Source: Pseudomonas sp. R-28-1W-6
GTDB lineage: Bacteria; Pseudomonadota; Gammaproteobacteria; Pseudomonadales; Pseudomonadaceae
Assembly (NCBI RefSeq): GCF_009799925.1
Contig: NZ_WELK01000009.1
Location: 92,974 to 156,973, forward strand
Reading direction: 5' to 3'
DNA length: 64,000 nucleotides
A program made the translations under genes and the position numbers. Below the pieces are notes generated by a model. That model worked only from the letters and a program-made list of their open reading frames with translations. It searched no databases and had not been told where the DNA came from. Shown here in pieces: positions 35,338 to 43,212 of the stretch (positions are counted from its first letter, which is position 1; each line of letters opens with the position of its first letter).

Positions 35338-37503
35338 ATGACCATCAGAACTACCGGCCTGGTACTGCTGCTCGCCAGCAGCCCGCTGGCGTGGGCCGCC
35401 GGCACGCCACTCGATCTGCCGACCAGCACCATCAGCGCCAGCGCCGAAGCCCCCACTGGGGTGAGCCTCGACCAGCCGATCAAGACCGGCTCGCGCCTGG
35501 GCCTGAGCGCCCGTGAAACCCCGGCCTCGGTCAGCGTTGCCGACCGTGCCCTCATCGAGGCACGCGGCGCCAAGGACACCCAGGACGTGATCAACGGCAT
35601 GACCGGGGTCAACGCCTCGGCCAACCCCGGCTATGGCGGCTTCGTCTCCTACCGCGGCTTCACCGCCGGGCAGATCACCCAGCTCTACAACGGCATCGGC
35701 ATGAGCTACAGCAGCGCCAATCGCCCGGTGGATGCCTGGATCTACGACCGCGTCGAACTGCTCGGCGGGCCCTCGACCTTCCTCTACGGGGCTGGCGCCG
35801 TCGGCGGCTCGATCAACTACATCACCAAGCTGGCCGGCCGCGAGGAGCAGGCGGTGGAAGGCCGTGTGCGCTACGGCAGCCACGACAGCTCGGAGCTGTC
35901 GCTCGGGCTCAACCAGGCCCTGAGCAGCGGCCCCGAGCCGCAGCATTTCGCCCGCCTGGATGTCAGCCGCACCGCCGGCAACGGCTACATGGACCGCAAC
36001 GAGCGCGAGTCCACCAGCACGGCTTTCTCCATCCTCAGCGACCTGACGCCCAGCCTCAGCCACACCCTGGCCCTGGAATACCAGGAGGACAAGGAGGACA
36101 GCCCCTACTGGGGCTCGCCACTGCTCAACCCGGTCGGTGGCACCATGAAGATCGACGAGGACCGCCGCTTCGAGAACTACAACGTCGCCGACGGCCGCTA
36201 CGAGCAGCGCGTGCAGTGGGTGCGTTCGATCATCGACTACCAGCTCAATGACCGCACCAGCCTGCAGAACACCCTCTATCACTACGACGCCCAGCGCGAT
36301 TACCGCAACCTGGAGAACTACCGCTACAACGCCGAAAACAGACAGGTCCGGCGCTCTTCGGCGCTACTGCAGCGGCATGACCAGCGGCTCGCCGGCAACC
36401 GCTTCGAGCTGCGCCACGACCGCCAGCTGTTCGGCCTGTTCAGCCAGTGGTCGGCCGGCCTGGACTACTCGCTGAACCAGCTGCAGCTGCACCCCAGCTC
36501 GGCGTTCTCCAGCGCCCCGTACGACACGGTGGCTGCCGAACATTTCGACCCCGGCAGCTTCTCCACCATTCCCGGGGTCAATGGCGGCCTGCGCAAGCAG
36601 CGCCAGCACGAGGTCACCACCCTGGCCGGCTTCCTGGAAAACCGCCTGGAGCTGAACGAGCGCCTGGCCTTGCTCAGCGGCCTGCGCTACGACCACCTGC
36701 ACATGGAAGTGACCAACTACGGCGCGGTCACCCCCACCAGCCCGGCCTTCTTCGAACGCACCTGGGAGCCCGTCACCGGCCGCATCGGCCTGGTCTATGC
36801 GCTGACCCCGGCCGCCAACGTCTACGTGCAGTACAGCACCGCCGCCGATCCGCCGGCCGGCTCGCTGGCCTCGGCCACCTATTCGCAGGTCGGCCTGTAC
36901 GACCTGACCACCGGCGAGCAGTGGGAAGTCGGCAGCAAGTTCGACTTCCTCGACGGTCGCGGCTCGGCCACCCTGGCGCTGTACCAGATCGTGCGCCGCG
37001 ACTTCACGGTGAAGGATTCCAGCAACCCCAGCCTGACCGTGCAGGCCGGCCAGCAGACCTCGCGCGGCATCGAGCTGGCCGGCAAGCTGCAGGTCACGGC
37101 GAAACTGCTGGCCGAGGCCAACTACGCCTACGTCGATGCCCGGTACGACGAGTTCAACGAGGCGGTCGGCGGCCAGTCGGTGTCGCGCGCGGGCAACAGC
37201 CCGAGCAACGTGCCGGAGCACGTCGCCAACGCCTGGCTGGCCTACGACATCGCTCCCGCCTGGCAGGCCGGGGTGGATGCCCGCTATGTCGATTCGGTGT
37301 TCGCCGACAACGCCAATACACTGCAGGCGCCGTCCTACACCCTGTACGGCGCCTTCGCCCGCTACCGGGTGGACCGGCACAGCACGCTGACCGCGCGGGT
37401 GCGCAACCTGACCGACGAGGTCTACGCCAGGCAGGCCTACGGCACGCTCTACTACATGGGCACGCCACGCAGTTTCGAGCTGGCGCTCGATACGCGCTTC
37501 TGA
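35338..37503 (+). CDS. TonB-dependent outer-membrane receptor, probable copper or metallophore uptake
   Basis: A 721-residue TonB-dependent receptor. The signal peptide (LVLLLASSPLAWA) is followed by a plug domain (ETPASVSVADRALIEARGAKDTQDVINGMTGVNAS, YRGFTAGQITQLYNG, DRVELLGGPSTFLYGAGAVGGSINYITKLA) and a 22-strand barrel ending in a terminal phenylalanine (FELALDTRF). ATG at 35338 was chosen over an upstream TTG, because it opens a normal signal peptide. The plug resembles siderophore receptors, but the neighbours (DUF2946, PepSY, PCu(A)C) point to copper, as with OprC-type loci. The substrate remains inferred. Confidence 0.82.
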   Translation: MTIRTTGLVLLLASSPLAWAAGTPLDLPTSTISASAEAPTGVSLDQPIKTGSRLGLSARETPASVSVADRALIEARGAKDTQDVINGMTGVNASANPGYGGFVSYRGFTAGQITQLYNGIGMSYSSANRPVDAWIYDRVELLGGPSTFLYGAGAVGGSINYITKLAGREEQAVEGRVRYGSHDSSELSLGLNQALSSGPEPQHFARLDVSRTAGNGYMDRNERESTSTAFSILSDLTPSLSHTLALEYQEDKEDSPYWGSPLLNPVGGTMKIDEDRRFENYNVADGRYEQRVQWVRSIIDYQLNDRTSLQNTLYHYDAQRDYRNLENYRYNAENRQVRRSSALLQRHDQRLAGNRFELRHDRQLFGLFSQWSAGLDYSLNQLQLHPSSAFSSAPYDTVAAEHFDPGSFSTIPGVNGGLRKQRQHEVTTLAGFLENRLELNERLALLSGLRYDHLHMEVTNYGAVTPTSPAFFERTWEPVTGRIGLVYALTPAANVYVQYSTAADPPAGSLASATYSQVGLYDLTTGEQWEVGSKFDFLDGRGSATLALYQIVRRDFTVKDSSNPSLTVQAGQQTSRGIELAGKLQVTAKLLAEANYAYVDARYDEFNEAVGGQSVSRAGNSPSNVPEHVANAWLAYDIAPAWQAGVDARYVDSVFADNANTLQAPSYTLYGAFARYRVDRHSTLTARVRNLTDEVYARQAYGTLYYMGTPRSFELALDTRF

Positions 37504-37513
37504 GGCCGGCAGC

Positions 37514-39052
37514 ATGAAACTGAAACGCCATCTGTACCTTTGGCACCGCTGGCTGGGCATCGTCCTGTGCCTGTTCATGGCGCTGTGGCTGGTGTCCGGG
37601 GTGGTCATGCTGTACGTCGGCTATCCCAAGCTGACGCCGGCCGAGCACCTGGCGCGCCTGCCGGCCTTGCCGGCCAGCGGCTGCTGCGTCGAACCGGGCG
37701 CGGCGCTGGCCGCCGGGCAGGCGCAGCAGGCGCTGACAGGCCTGCGGCTGACCAGCATCGGCGGGCAGCCGCGCTATCTGCTCGGCTATGCCGATAGCAG
37801 CAGCCAGGCCGTCGATGCCCGCAGCGGCCGGCTGCTGGCCGCGGTGGATGCCGAACAGGCCCTGGCCAGCGCCCGCCAGTTCGGCGCCGGGGCGCCGGCG
37901 CAGTACCGGGGGCTGGTCATGGAAGACTCCTGGAGCCGCTCCCGCGCCCTGGACGCGGATCGCCCGCTGCACTTGGTGCAACTGGCCGATGCGGCGCAGA
38001 GCCTGCTGTACATCTCCAGCCGCAGCGGCGCGGTGGTGCGCGATGCCAGCGCCCGGGAGCGCGCCTGGAACTGGCTGGGCGCCTGGCTGCACTGGCTGTA
38101 TGCCGCACGCGACCTGCCCTGGTGGGCGGAGCTGGTCATCTACCTGGCCCTGGCCGCCAGCCTGATGGCGCTGCTCGGCCAGGTGCTCGGGCTGCTGCGC
38201 TGGCGCTTCGGCAAACCCTACCGCAGCGGCTCGCGCTCGCCCTATGCCGGCGCGGCGCGCTGGCATCACCTGGCCGGGCTGCTGTTCGGTGGCGTGCTGA
38301 TCGCCTGGATCGTCAGCGGCCTGCTGTCGATGCGGCCCTGGCAGCTGTTCGACAGCCGCTCGCCGCTGAGCGCTGCCGACTACCGTGGCGCTGCGCTGAC
38401 AGCCGAGCAGCTGACCCTGCCCCTCGACGAGAGCCTGGCGCGCCTGCGCCGGGCCGGCCTGAACGCCCATGAGCTGGAGTGGCGCATGCTCGGCGGGCGG
38501 GCCTACCTGAGCGCCTTCGACGCGGCCGGCAACAGCCGGGTCATGGGTCAGCAGGCGGCGGATCAGGCGCAGCAGCTACTGCCCAGCGCGACCCTGCAGG
38601 CCGCGGCCCAATCCATGCAGCCGGCGGCGCGGATTGAGGCCGAGTTGCTGCATGACTACGATGCCTATTACTACGCCAGGGCCGAGCAGAGCATGTACGG
38701 CCATCAGCGGCGGCCGCTACCGGTGCTGCGCGTGCGCTTCGACGATGCGGCGGCCACCTGGCTGTATCTCGACCCGCACAGCGGCGCGCTGCTGGCCCAG
38801 CTGGACAGCCGCGCCCGCGCCAGCCGCTGGCTGTTCAACCTGCTGCACAGCTGGGACTGGCAACCGCTGCTGGATCGCCCGCGCCTGCGCGAGGCACTGA
38901 TCATTCTGTTCAGCCTGGGTGGGCTGGTCATCAGCCTCAGCGGCATACTGCTGGGCTGGCGGCGACTGTCACGCCTGCGGCGGCCGGCTCAACGGCCACG
39001 CCCGGCAACCATTAATCCGTACATTCCCCAAGGAGAACCACCATGCACCTGA
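37514..39052 (+). CDS. PepSY-domain inner-membrane protein
   Basis: A 512-residue membrane protein of the PepSY_TM family. It opens MKLKRHLYLWHRWLGIVLCLFMALWLVSGVVML, typical for the group; other membrane segments are near 195-225, 250-280 and 455-480. A periplasmic stretch between them carries PepSY-like repeats (e.g. ALTGLRLTSIGGQPRYLLGYADSSS) and a cysteine pair (GCCVEP). Such proteins accompany TonB receptors and are thought to reduce or handle iron or copper at the inner membrane. It starts 10 bases after the receptor and overlaps the next gene, so the three are one transcript. Confidence 0.85.
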   Translation: MKLKRHLYLWHRWLGIVLCLFMALWLVSGVVMLYVGYPKLTPAEHLARLPALPASGCCVEPGAALAAGQAQQALTGLRLTSIGGQPRYLLGYADSSSQAVDARSGRLLAAVDAEQALASARQFGAGAPAQYRGLVMEDSWSRSRALDADRPLHLVQLADAAQSLLYISSRSGAVVRDASARERAWNWLGAWLHWLYAARDLPWWAELVIYLALAASLMALLGQVLGLLRWRFGKPYRSGSRSPYAGAARWHHLAGLLFGGVLIAWIVSGLLSMRPWQLFDSRSPLSAADYRGAALTAEQLTLPLDESLARLRRAGLNAHELEWRMLGGRAYLSAFDAAGNSRVMGQQAADQAQQLLPSATLQAAAQSMQPAARIEAELLHDYDAYYYARAEQSMYGHQRRPLPVLRVRFDDAAATWLYLDPHSGALLAQLDSRARASRWLFNLLHSWDWQPLLDRPRLREALIILFSLGGLVISLSGILLGWRRLSRLRRPAQRPRPATINPYIPQGEPPCT

Positions 39053-39507
39053 AACACGCCCTCGCGCTCGCCGCCGCACTGTTCTGTCCGCTGCTGGCCA
39101 CGGCCCATGACTACCAGGCCGGCGACCTGCACATCGAGCATCCCTGGTCGCGGGAGATGCCGCCGGTCGCACCAACCGCCGCGGCCTATTTCGTCGTGCA
39201 CAACCAGGGCCAGCAGGCCGACCGCCTGCTCGGCGCCGACACCCCGGCGGCGGCCAAGGCCGAGCTGCACGAGCACATCCACCAGAACGGGCTGATGAAG
39301 ATGCAGCGGGTCCAGGTGGTCGAGGTGCCGGGCAAGGGCCAGGCTACTTTCGCGCCGATGGGCTACCACGTGATGCTGTTCGGCCTGCAGCGCCAGTTCA
39401 AGGACGGCGAACGCTTCCCGCTGACCCTGCACTTCGAGCGTGCCGGCGACGTGCAGGTCGAGGTCGCCGTGCAGAAGGAGGCCCCGGCCGAAGCCGAACA
39501 CCACTAA
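39043..39507 (+). CDS. Periplasmic copper chaperone PCu(A)C
   Basis: A 154-residue exported protein. The signal peptide ends after LLATA. The copper site fits the family motif exactly: H76-X10-M87-X21-H109-X-M111. An extra histidine cluster (HEHIH at 76-80) and a terminal HH may add binding. PCu(A)C proteins carry Cu(I) to cytochrome oxidase assembly or buffer periplasmic copper. This is the strongest evidence that the cluster handles copper. It overlaps the PepSY gene by ten bases. Confidence 0.9.
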   Translation: MHLKHALALAAALFCPLLATAHDYQAGDLHIEHPWSREMPPVAPTAAAYFVVHNQGQQADRLLGADTPAAAKAELHEHIHQNGLMKMQRVQVVEVPGKGQATFAPMGYHVMLFGLQRQFKDGERFPLTLHFERAGDVQVEVAVQKEAPAEAEHH

Positions 39508-39526
39508 GCGTCTGTTTCTGATCTCC

Positions 39527-39591
39527 CGTAGGGTGCGCCAGGCGCACCAGCAAGCCCCTGAGAGTCCCCGGTGCGCTCAGCGCACCCTACG
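39527..39591. repeat. GTAGGGTGCGC dyad repeat
   Basis: CGTAGGGTGCGC at the left and GCGCACCCTACG at the right, the same arms as the repeat at 6807-6876. It lies at the junction of the convergent copper cluster and glycosyltransferase gene, where it may also act as a transcription barrier. Confidence 0.75.
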
Positions 39592-39692
39592 GACCTGGCG
39601 AAACGAGGCTGCTACGTGGCCTCTAGGGTGGAATCGAGTGGCCCGAAAAGATCGTAACCAGGCTCTACGCATGGCCTGGACGGCGGCTCGGC

Positions 39693-40985
39693 TCAGGCGC
39701 CGGACGCGGGGCGGTTCTTCGCGGCGATCCACTGCGCCATGTACTGGGTGCTCTTGAGCATATGGTGGCGCAGCATGCCGCCGACGAAGTTGGCGCGGCG
39801 CTCGGCCGCCAGATTGGCGCGCAGGGCCAGCAGGCGCTCGATCAGCGCCTGGCCGGCCTGCTGGCGGTCAAAGCGTTCGCGGAGGATGCGCTCGCCATTG
39901 CGCTGGGCCTGTAGCCACAGCGCCGGGTCCTCATGCAGGGCCACCGCCGCTTCGGCGAAGGCCTGGGCCGTGTCGACCACCACGCCGCCCCAGGGTAGTT
40001 CGCCGGCCATGCCTTCGCTGCCGATCGGTGTGGTCACGCTGGGTGTGCCGCAGGCCATGGCGTCGGCCAGCTTGCCCTTGATCCCGGCGCCGAAACGCAG
40101 CGGTGCCAGGCACACGCGGGCCTGCACCATCACCCCATGGGCGTCGTCCGCCCAGCCCAGCACATGGAAGCCCTGCTTGGGGTTGTGCAGGGCGCTGGCC
40201 TTGGGCGGCGTGTAGGAGCCGTAGACATGCAGCTGCGCCTGCGGCAGGCGCTGGCGGATCAGCGGCCAGAGCTGCTGCTTGAGCCACAGCACGGCGTCCC
40301 AGTTGGGCGCGTGGCGGAAGTTGCCGATGCTGAGAAAGTGCGCGCGCGCCTCGAAGGGCGGCTGCGCGGTGGCCGTGGGAATCAGCATCAGCGGGCAATG
40401 GTGGAGCAGGGTGGGCGGCACGCCGAACTGTTCCTGCAGCAGCGCCTGCTCGAAGTCGGAGATCAGCAAGGTCAGGTCGCTGCGGTAGATGGCGGCGACC
40501 TCGCGCTGGGCCAGGTCATCGGTGGCCATGGCGGCGAACAGTTGGTCGGGCGCGGCGGCGACAGGACCCTGTTGCTGCTTCTCCACCTCGCTGGCGCAGG
40601 CCTGCTGCGCCGCCTTGAGCAGGCGCTGGCGGGCATCGCGCAGGCTGTGCAGGTCGCAGGTGTCGAGGATGCGCAGGGCATGCGGGCAGGCCCGCTCGAC
40701 CCGCCAGCCGAACTGCTCCTCGCTGAAGAAACGGTCGAACAGCACCAGATCCGGCTGCAACTCGCCGACGAAGGTGTCGAAACTGTCGCAGTTGAGGGTG
40801 ATCGCCACTTCCGGCACCTCAAGCGCGGCCAGGTCGGCGCGGTGCTCGGACAGGGCGGCGGCGCTGGCGAAGGTCACCGCCCAGCCCTGGGCACGGAACA
40901 GTTCGATCAGCTCGATCATTCGGCTGCCGGCCGCGGACGAGCGGGGTTCTGGCCAGACATAGCCGATGATAAGGACGTTGTGCAT
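39693..40985 (-). CDS. GT-B glycosyltransferase (GT4-like)
   Basis: A 430-residue glycosyltransferase with the two-domain GT-B pattern. The N-terminal half begins MHNVLIIGYVWPEPRSSAAGSRM, and the C-terminal donor domain has FLSIGNFRHAPNWDAVLWLKQQ, PQAQLHVYGSYTPP and APLRFGAGIKGKLADAMACGTPSVTTPIGSEGM, with the conserved acidic region of GT4 enzymes. The sugar donor and acceptor are unknown. No polysaccharide or LPS genes are adjacent, so it is an orphan enzyme here. Confidence 0.8.
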   Translation of the reverse strand: MHNVLIIGYVWPEPRSSAAGSRMIELIELFRAQGWAVTFASAAALSEHRADLAALEVPEVAITLNCDSFDTFVGELQPDLVLFDRFFSEEQFGWRVERACPHALRILDTCDLHSLRDARQRLLKAAQQACASEVEKQQQGPVAAAPDQLFAAMATDDLAQREVAAIYRSDLTLLISDFEQALLQEQFGVPPTLLHHCPLMLIPTATAQPPFEARAHFLSIGNFRHAPNWDAVLWLKQQLWPLIRQRLPQAQLHVYGSYTPPKASALHNPKQGFHVLGWADDAHGVMVQARVCLAPLRFGAGIKGKLADAMACGTPSVTTPIGSEGMAGELPWGGVVVDTAQAFAEAAVALHEDPALWLQAQRNGERILRERFDRQQAGQALIERLLALRANLAAERRANFVGGMLRHHMLKSTQYMAQWIAAKNRPASGA

Positions 40986-41021
40986 GACGCTGGCTCGGGG
41001 GCGGGGCGGCGAGTATAAGCG

Positions 41022-41061
41022 CCGTGCCGGGCGCTGGTAGAGGCATCAGCGCCCGGCACGG
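41022..41061 (-). terminator. Strong hairpin after dsbB
   Basis: Perfect 14-base arms CCGTGCCGGGCGCT and AGCGCCCGGCACGG, two bases after the dsbB stop, with no T-run. It should end or stabilise the dsbB message. A TATACT just beyond it on the minus strand could be the -10 of the glycosyltransferase promoter. Confidence 0.55.
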
Positions 41062-41063
41062 AT

Positions 41064-41564
41064 TTAACGGCGAATACTGCGCCAGAGGGTGAACAACACC
41101 AGCAGACACAGGCCGGCGATGCTGGCCAGGGTCCAGACGGTGAATGGCAGGCCGAAGATGAAGTAGTCGTTCTGTCCGCAGACACCGCCGCTCATGAACA
41201 CATCCGGCCAGTATTCGTGCAGCGGCAGATAATCGGAATAGAACGGGAAGGGTGAGCAGCTGAGGCTTTCCAGCAGACCGGTCTCGATCAACACCACATG
41301 GGCGTTGTCGACCAGTGCCATGCCGCTGGCAGCCAGCAGCAGCGGCCAGAGGAGAATGGCCAGCCAGGTCTGCTTCGCTGCGCCGGCGCCGGCCAGCAGC
41401 AAGGCTACGGCAGCACTGATGAACAGCCACAGGCGGATTTGCACGCACAGGGTGCAGGGCTCCCAGCCCAGCCAGAACTGGGTTAGCAGCGCTCCGCCAA
41501 GCATCGCCGCGCAGAGCAGTACGATGATCAGGGGCAGGGCGACAGGAAGGGGGTGGCGCGGCAT
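41064..41564 (-). CDS. dsbB: Disulfide bond formation protein B
   Basis: A 166-residue four-helix inner-membrane quinone reductase that reoxidises DsbA. The first cysteine pair is C37-X2-C40 (GWEPCTLCVQ) and the second C103/C129 (LSCSPFP, GGVCGQND), close to E. coli DsbB positions. The start MPRHPLPVALPLII has GGAG upstream; a longer frame gives a hydrophilic extension and is rejected. No dsbA is adjacent. Pseudomonads often carry two dsbB copies, so this may be either. Confidence 0.9.
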   Translation of the reverse strand: MPRHPLPVALPLIIVLLCAAMLGGALLTQFWLGWEPCTLCVQIRLWLFISAAVALLLAGAGAAKQTWLAILLWPLLLAASGMALVDNAHVVLIETGLLESLSCSPFPFYSDYLPLHEYWPDVFMSGGVCGQNDYFIFGLPFTVWTLASIAGLCLLVLFTLWRSIRR

Positions 41565-41684
41565 TGCGATCTCCAGAACTCGGCGGATTAAAACTGCCCG
41601 CCGCTTGTACCAGTTGCGTTGGGCGACGGCAACGGATGCCGGCGTCGGCGCGAATGGGCCGAATGGTCGGAATCGGCTGGGCAT

Positions 41685-41720
41685 AAAAAAATCCCCACGC
41701 TCAGGAGCAGAGCCGTGGGG
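41685..41720 (-). terminator. Intrinsic terminator downstream of oprN
   Basis: On the minus strand, arms CCCCACG and CGTGGGG enclose a 14-base loop and are followed by ATTTTTTT. A textbook terminator, but 104 bases past the oprN stop, leaving a long structured 3' tail. Confidence 0.85.
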
Positions 41721-41728
41721 AGAGCAAT

Positions 41729-41819
41729 GGTCGACAAGGAGGGAGTCGACCCAGGAGGAACCGGTTCAGTGCAGGGCGCTGTAGCCCGTGGTCATAAAAC
41801 ATGGGTTACCCCTGCACTG
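41729..41819. ncRNA. Two further hairpins in the oprN-dsbB gap; possible 3' UTR RNA or small RNA
   Basis: A 7-pair hairpin GGTCGAC-N9-GTCGACC at 41729-41751 and a long hairpin at 41767-41819 with outer arms CAGTGCAGGG / CCCTGCACTG and an inner stem. Together with the terminator at 41685-41720 they form a chain of three structures. Read on the plus strand the loops contain AGGAGCA and AAGGAGGGA, the kind of GGA loops bound by RsmA. No promoter was found for a plus-strand RNA, so an oprN 3' tail is the more economical reading. Confidence 0.35.
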
Positions 41820-41823
41820 TGTC

Positions 41824-43212
41824 TCAGGCCTGCGGCTGCCACCCGCCGCCCAGGGCCTTGTAGATGGCGACTATGCCGCGATACAGCTCGACTTCGGCCT
41901 GGGCCTGGGCGTCTTCGGCGGCCAGGCGTTCGCGTTCGGCATCCAGCAGTACCAGGAAGTCCACGGTGCCTTCGCGGTAGCGCACCGCGGCCTGTTCGGC
42001 GGCGGCGCGGCTGGCTTCCGACTGACGTACCAGCGAGACCAGGCGCTGCTGGCGCTTGGCGTAGTCGCTGAAGGCGTTTTCCGACTCTTCCAGGGCCAGC
42101 AGCACCTGCTGCTCATAGCTGGCCAGGGCGCCGTCGGCATCGGCTTCGGCGCCGCGCAGACGGGCGCGCACGCTGCCCAGGTCGAAGGCCGCCCAGCTGA
42201 TGGTCGGCGCCACGCCCCAGGCCTGGGCGGCGGAAGCACCCAGCTGCGAGCCACGGCCGGCGGTGAAGCCGAGGAAACCGGACAGGCTGACCCGGGGGAA
42301 CAGGTCGGCGGTGGCCACCCCGACATTGGCGGTGGCGGCCGCCAACTGACGCTCGGCGGCGCGGATATCCGGACGCCGGCGCAGCAGCTCGGCCGGATCG
42401 CCGATCGGCAACGCCTTGGCGATCACCGGCAGCGGCTTGGCCGACAAATCGACCGTCAGTTGCTCCGGCCGCTGGCCGAGCAGGGTGGCGATGCGGTTGC
42501 GCGCCCGTGCCTCCTCGGCCTGCAGTTGCGGCAGGCTGGCCTCGGTAGCAGCCAGTCGGGCATCGCTGCGCAGCACATCCAGCTCGCTGCCGACGCCGGC
42601 ATCGCGCAGCTGTTCGGTGAGGCCACGGGACTCCTGCTGGTTCTTCAGGTTGTCGCGGGCGATCCGCTCTCTCAACTGTGCGCCGCGCATGTCGCCATAG
42701 GCATCCACCAGTTCGGCGATCAGGCTGACCTGCAGCTGGTACAGCTCGGCTTCGGCGACGTCCTGCGCAGCCTCGCTGGCCTCGATCTGGCGCTGGATGC
42801 GACCGAACAGGTCGAGCTCCCAGGCCATGTCCAGGCCCAGGTCGTAGCGCTCCTGGCGCACGCGCTGCTCACTGGTCGGCGGCTCCTGGCCCTTGCCGAA
42901 CTCGCCACTGGCGCGGCTGGTGACGGTCGGCAACTGGTCGTTGGCCGCGTCGTCGCGGATGGCGCGGGCCGCGCGCAGGCGGGCGAAGGCCACGCGCAGC
43001 TCGCGGTTTTCCTGCAGCGACCGCTGCACCAGCTGGTTCAGGGTCGGGTCGTCGAACTGCTGCCACCAGCTGCTTTCGAAGCGGCTGCGGTCATGTTCCA
43101 TCGCCTCGGCGCTGGCGACCTGGGCCGGTGCGGTGGCCGGGACCTGGTAGTCGGGGCCGACGGCGCAGGCACTGACTGCCAGGGCCAGCAGGGCGGGCAT
43201 CAAGGCTTTCAT
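41824..43212 (-). CDS. oprN: Outer-membrane efflux channel OprN
   Basis: A 462-residue outer-membrane factor of the OprM/NodT lipoprotein family. The signal peptide ends at lipobox VSAC (C16) followed by AVGPDYQVP. Repeat signatures are seen at WELDLFGRIQRQIEASEAA and LLRRRPDIRAAERQLAAATANVGVATADLFPRVSL. The start overlaps the mexF stop (ATGA), which fixes it over longer frames. It forms the exit duct of MexEF. Context with mexT and mexS identifies it as OprN rather than OprM or OprJ. Confidence 0.92.
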   Translation of the reverse strand: MKALMPALLALAVSACAVGPDYQVPATAPAQVASAEAMEHDRSRFESSWWQQFDDPTLNQLVQRSLQENRELRVAFARLRAARAIRDDAANDQLPTVTSRASGEFGKGQEPPTSEQRVRQERYDLGLDMAWELDLFGRIQRQIEASEAAQDVAEAELYQLQVSLIAELVDAYGDMRGAQLRERIARDNLKNQQESRGLTEQLRDAGVGSELDVLRSDARLAATEASLPQLQAEEARARNRIATLLGQRPEQLTVDLSAKPLPVIAKALPIGDPAELLRRRPDIRAAERQLAAATANVGVATADLFPRVSLSGFLGFTAGRGSQLGASAAQAWGVAPTISWAAFDLGSVRARLRGAEADADGALASYEQQVLLALEESENAFSDYAKRQQRLVSLVRQSEASRAAAEQAAVRYREGTVDFLVLLDAERERLAAEDAQAQAEVELYRGIVAIYKALGGGWQPQA

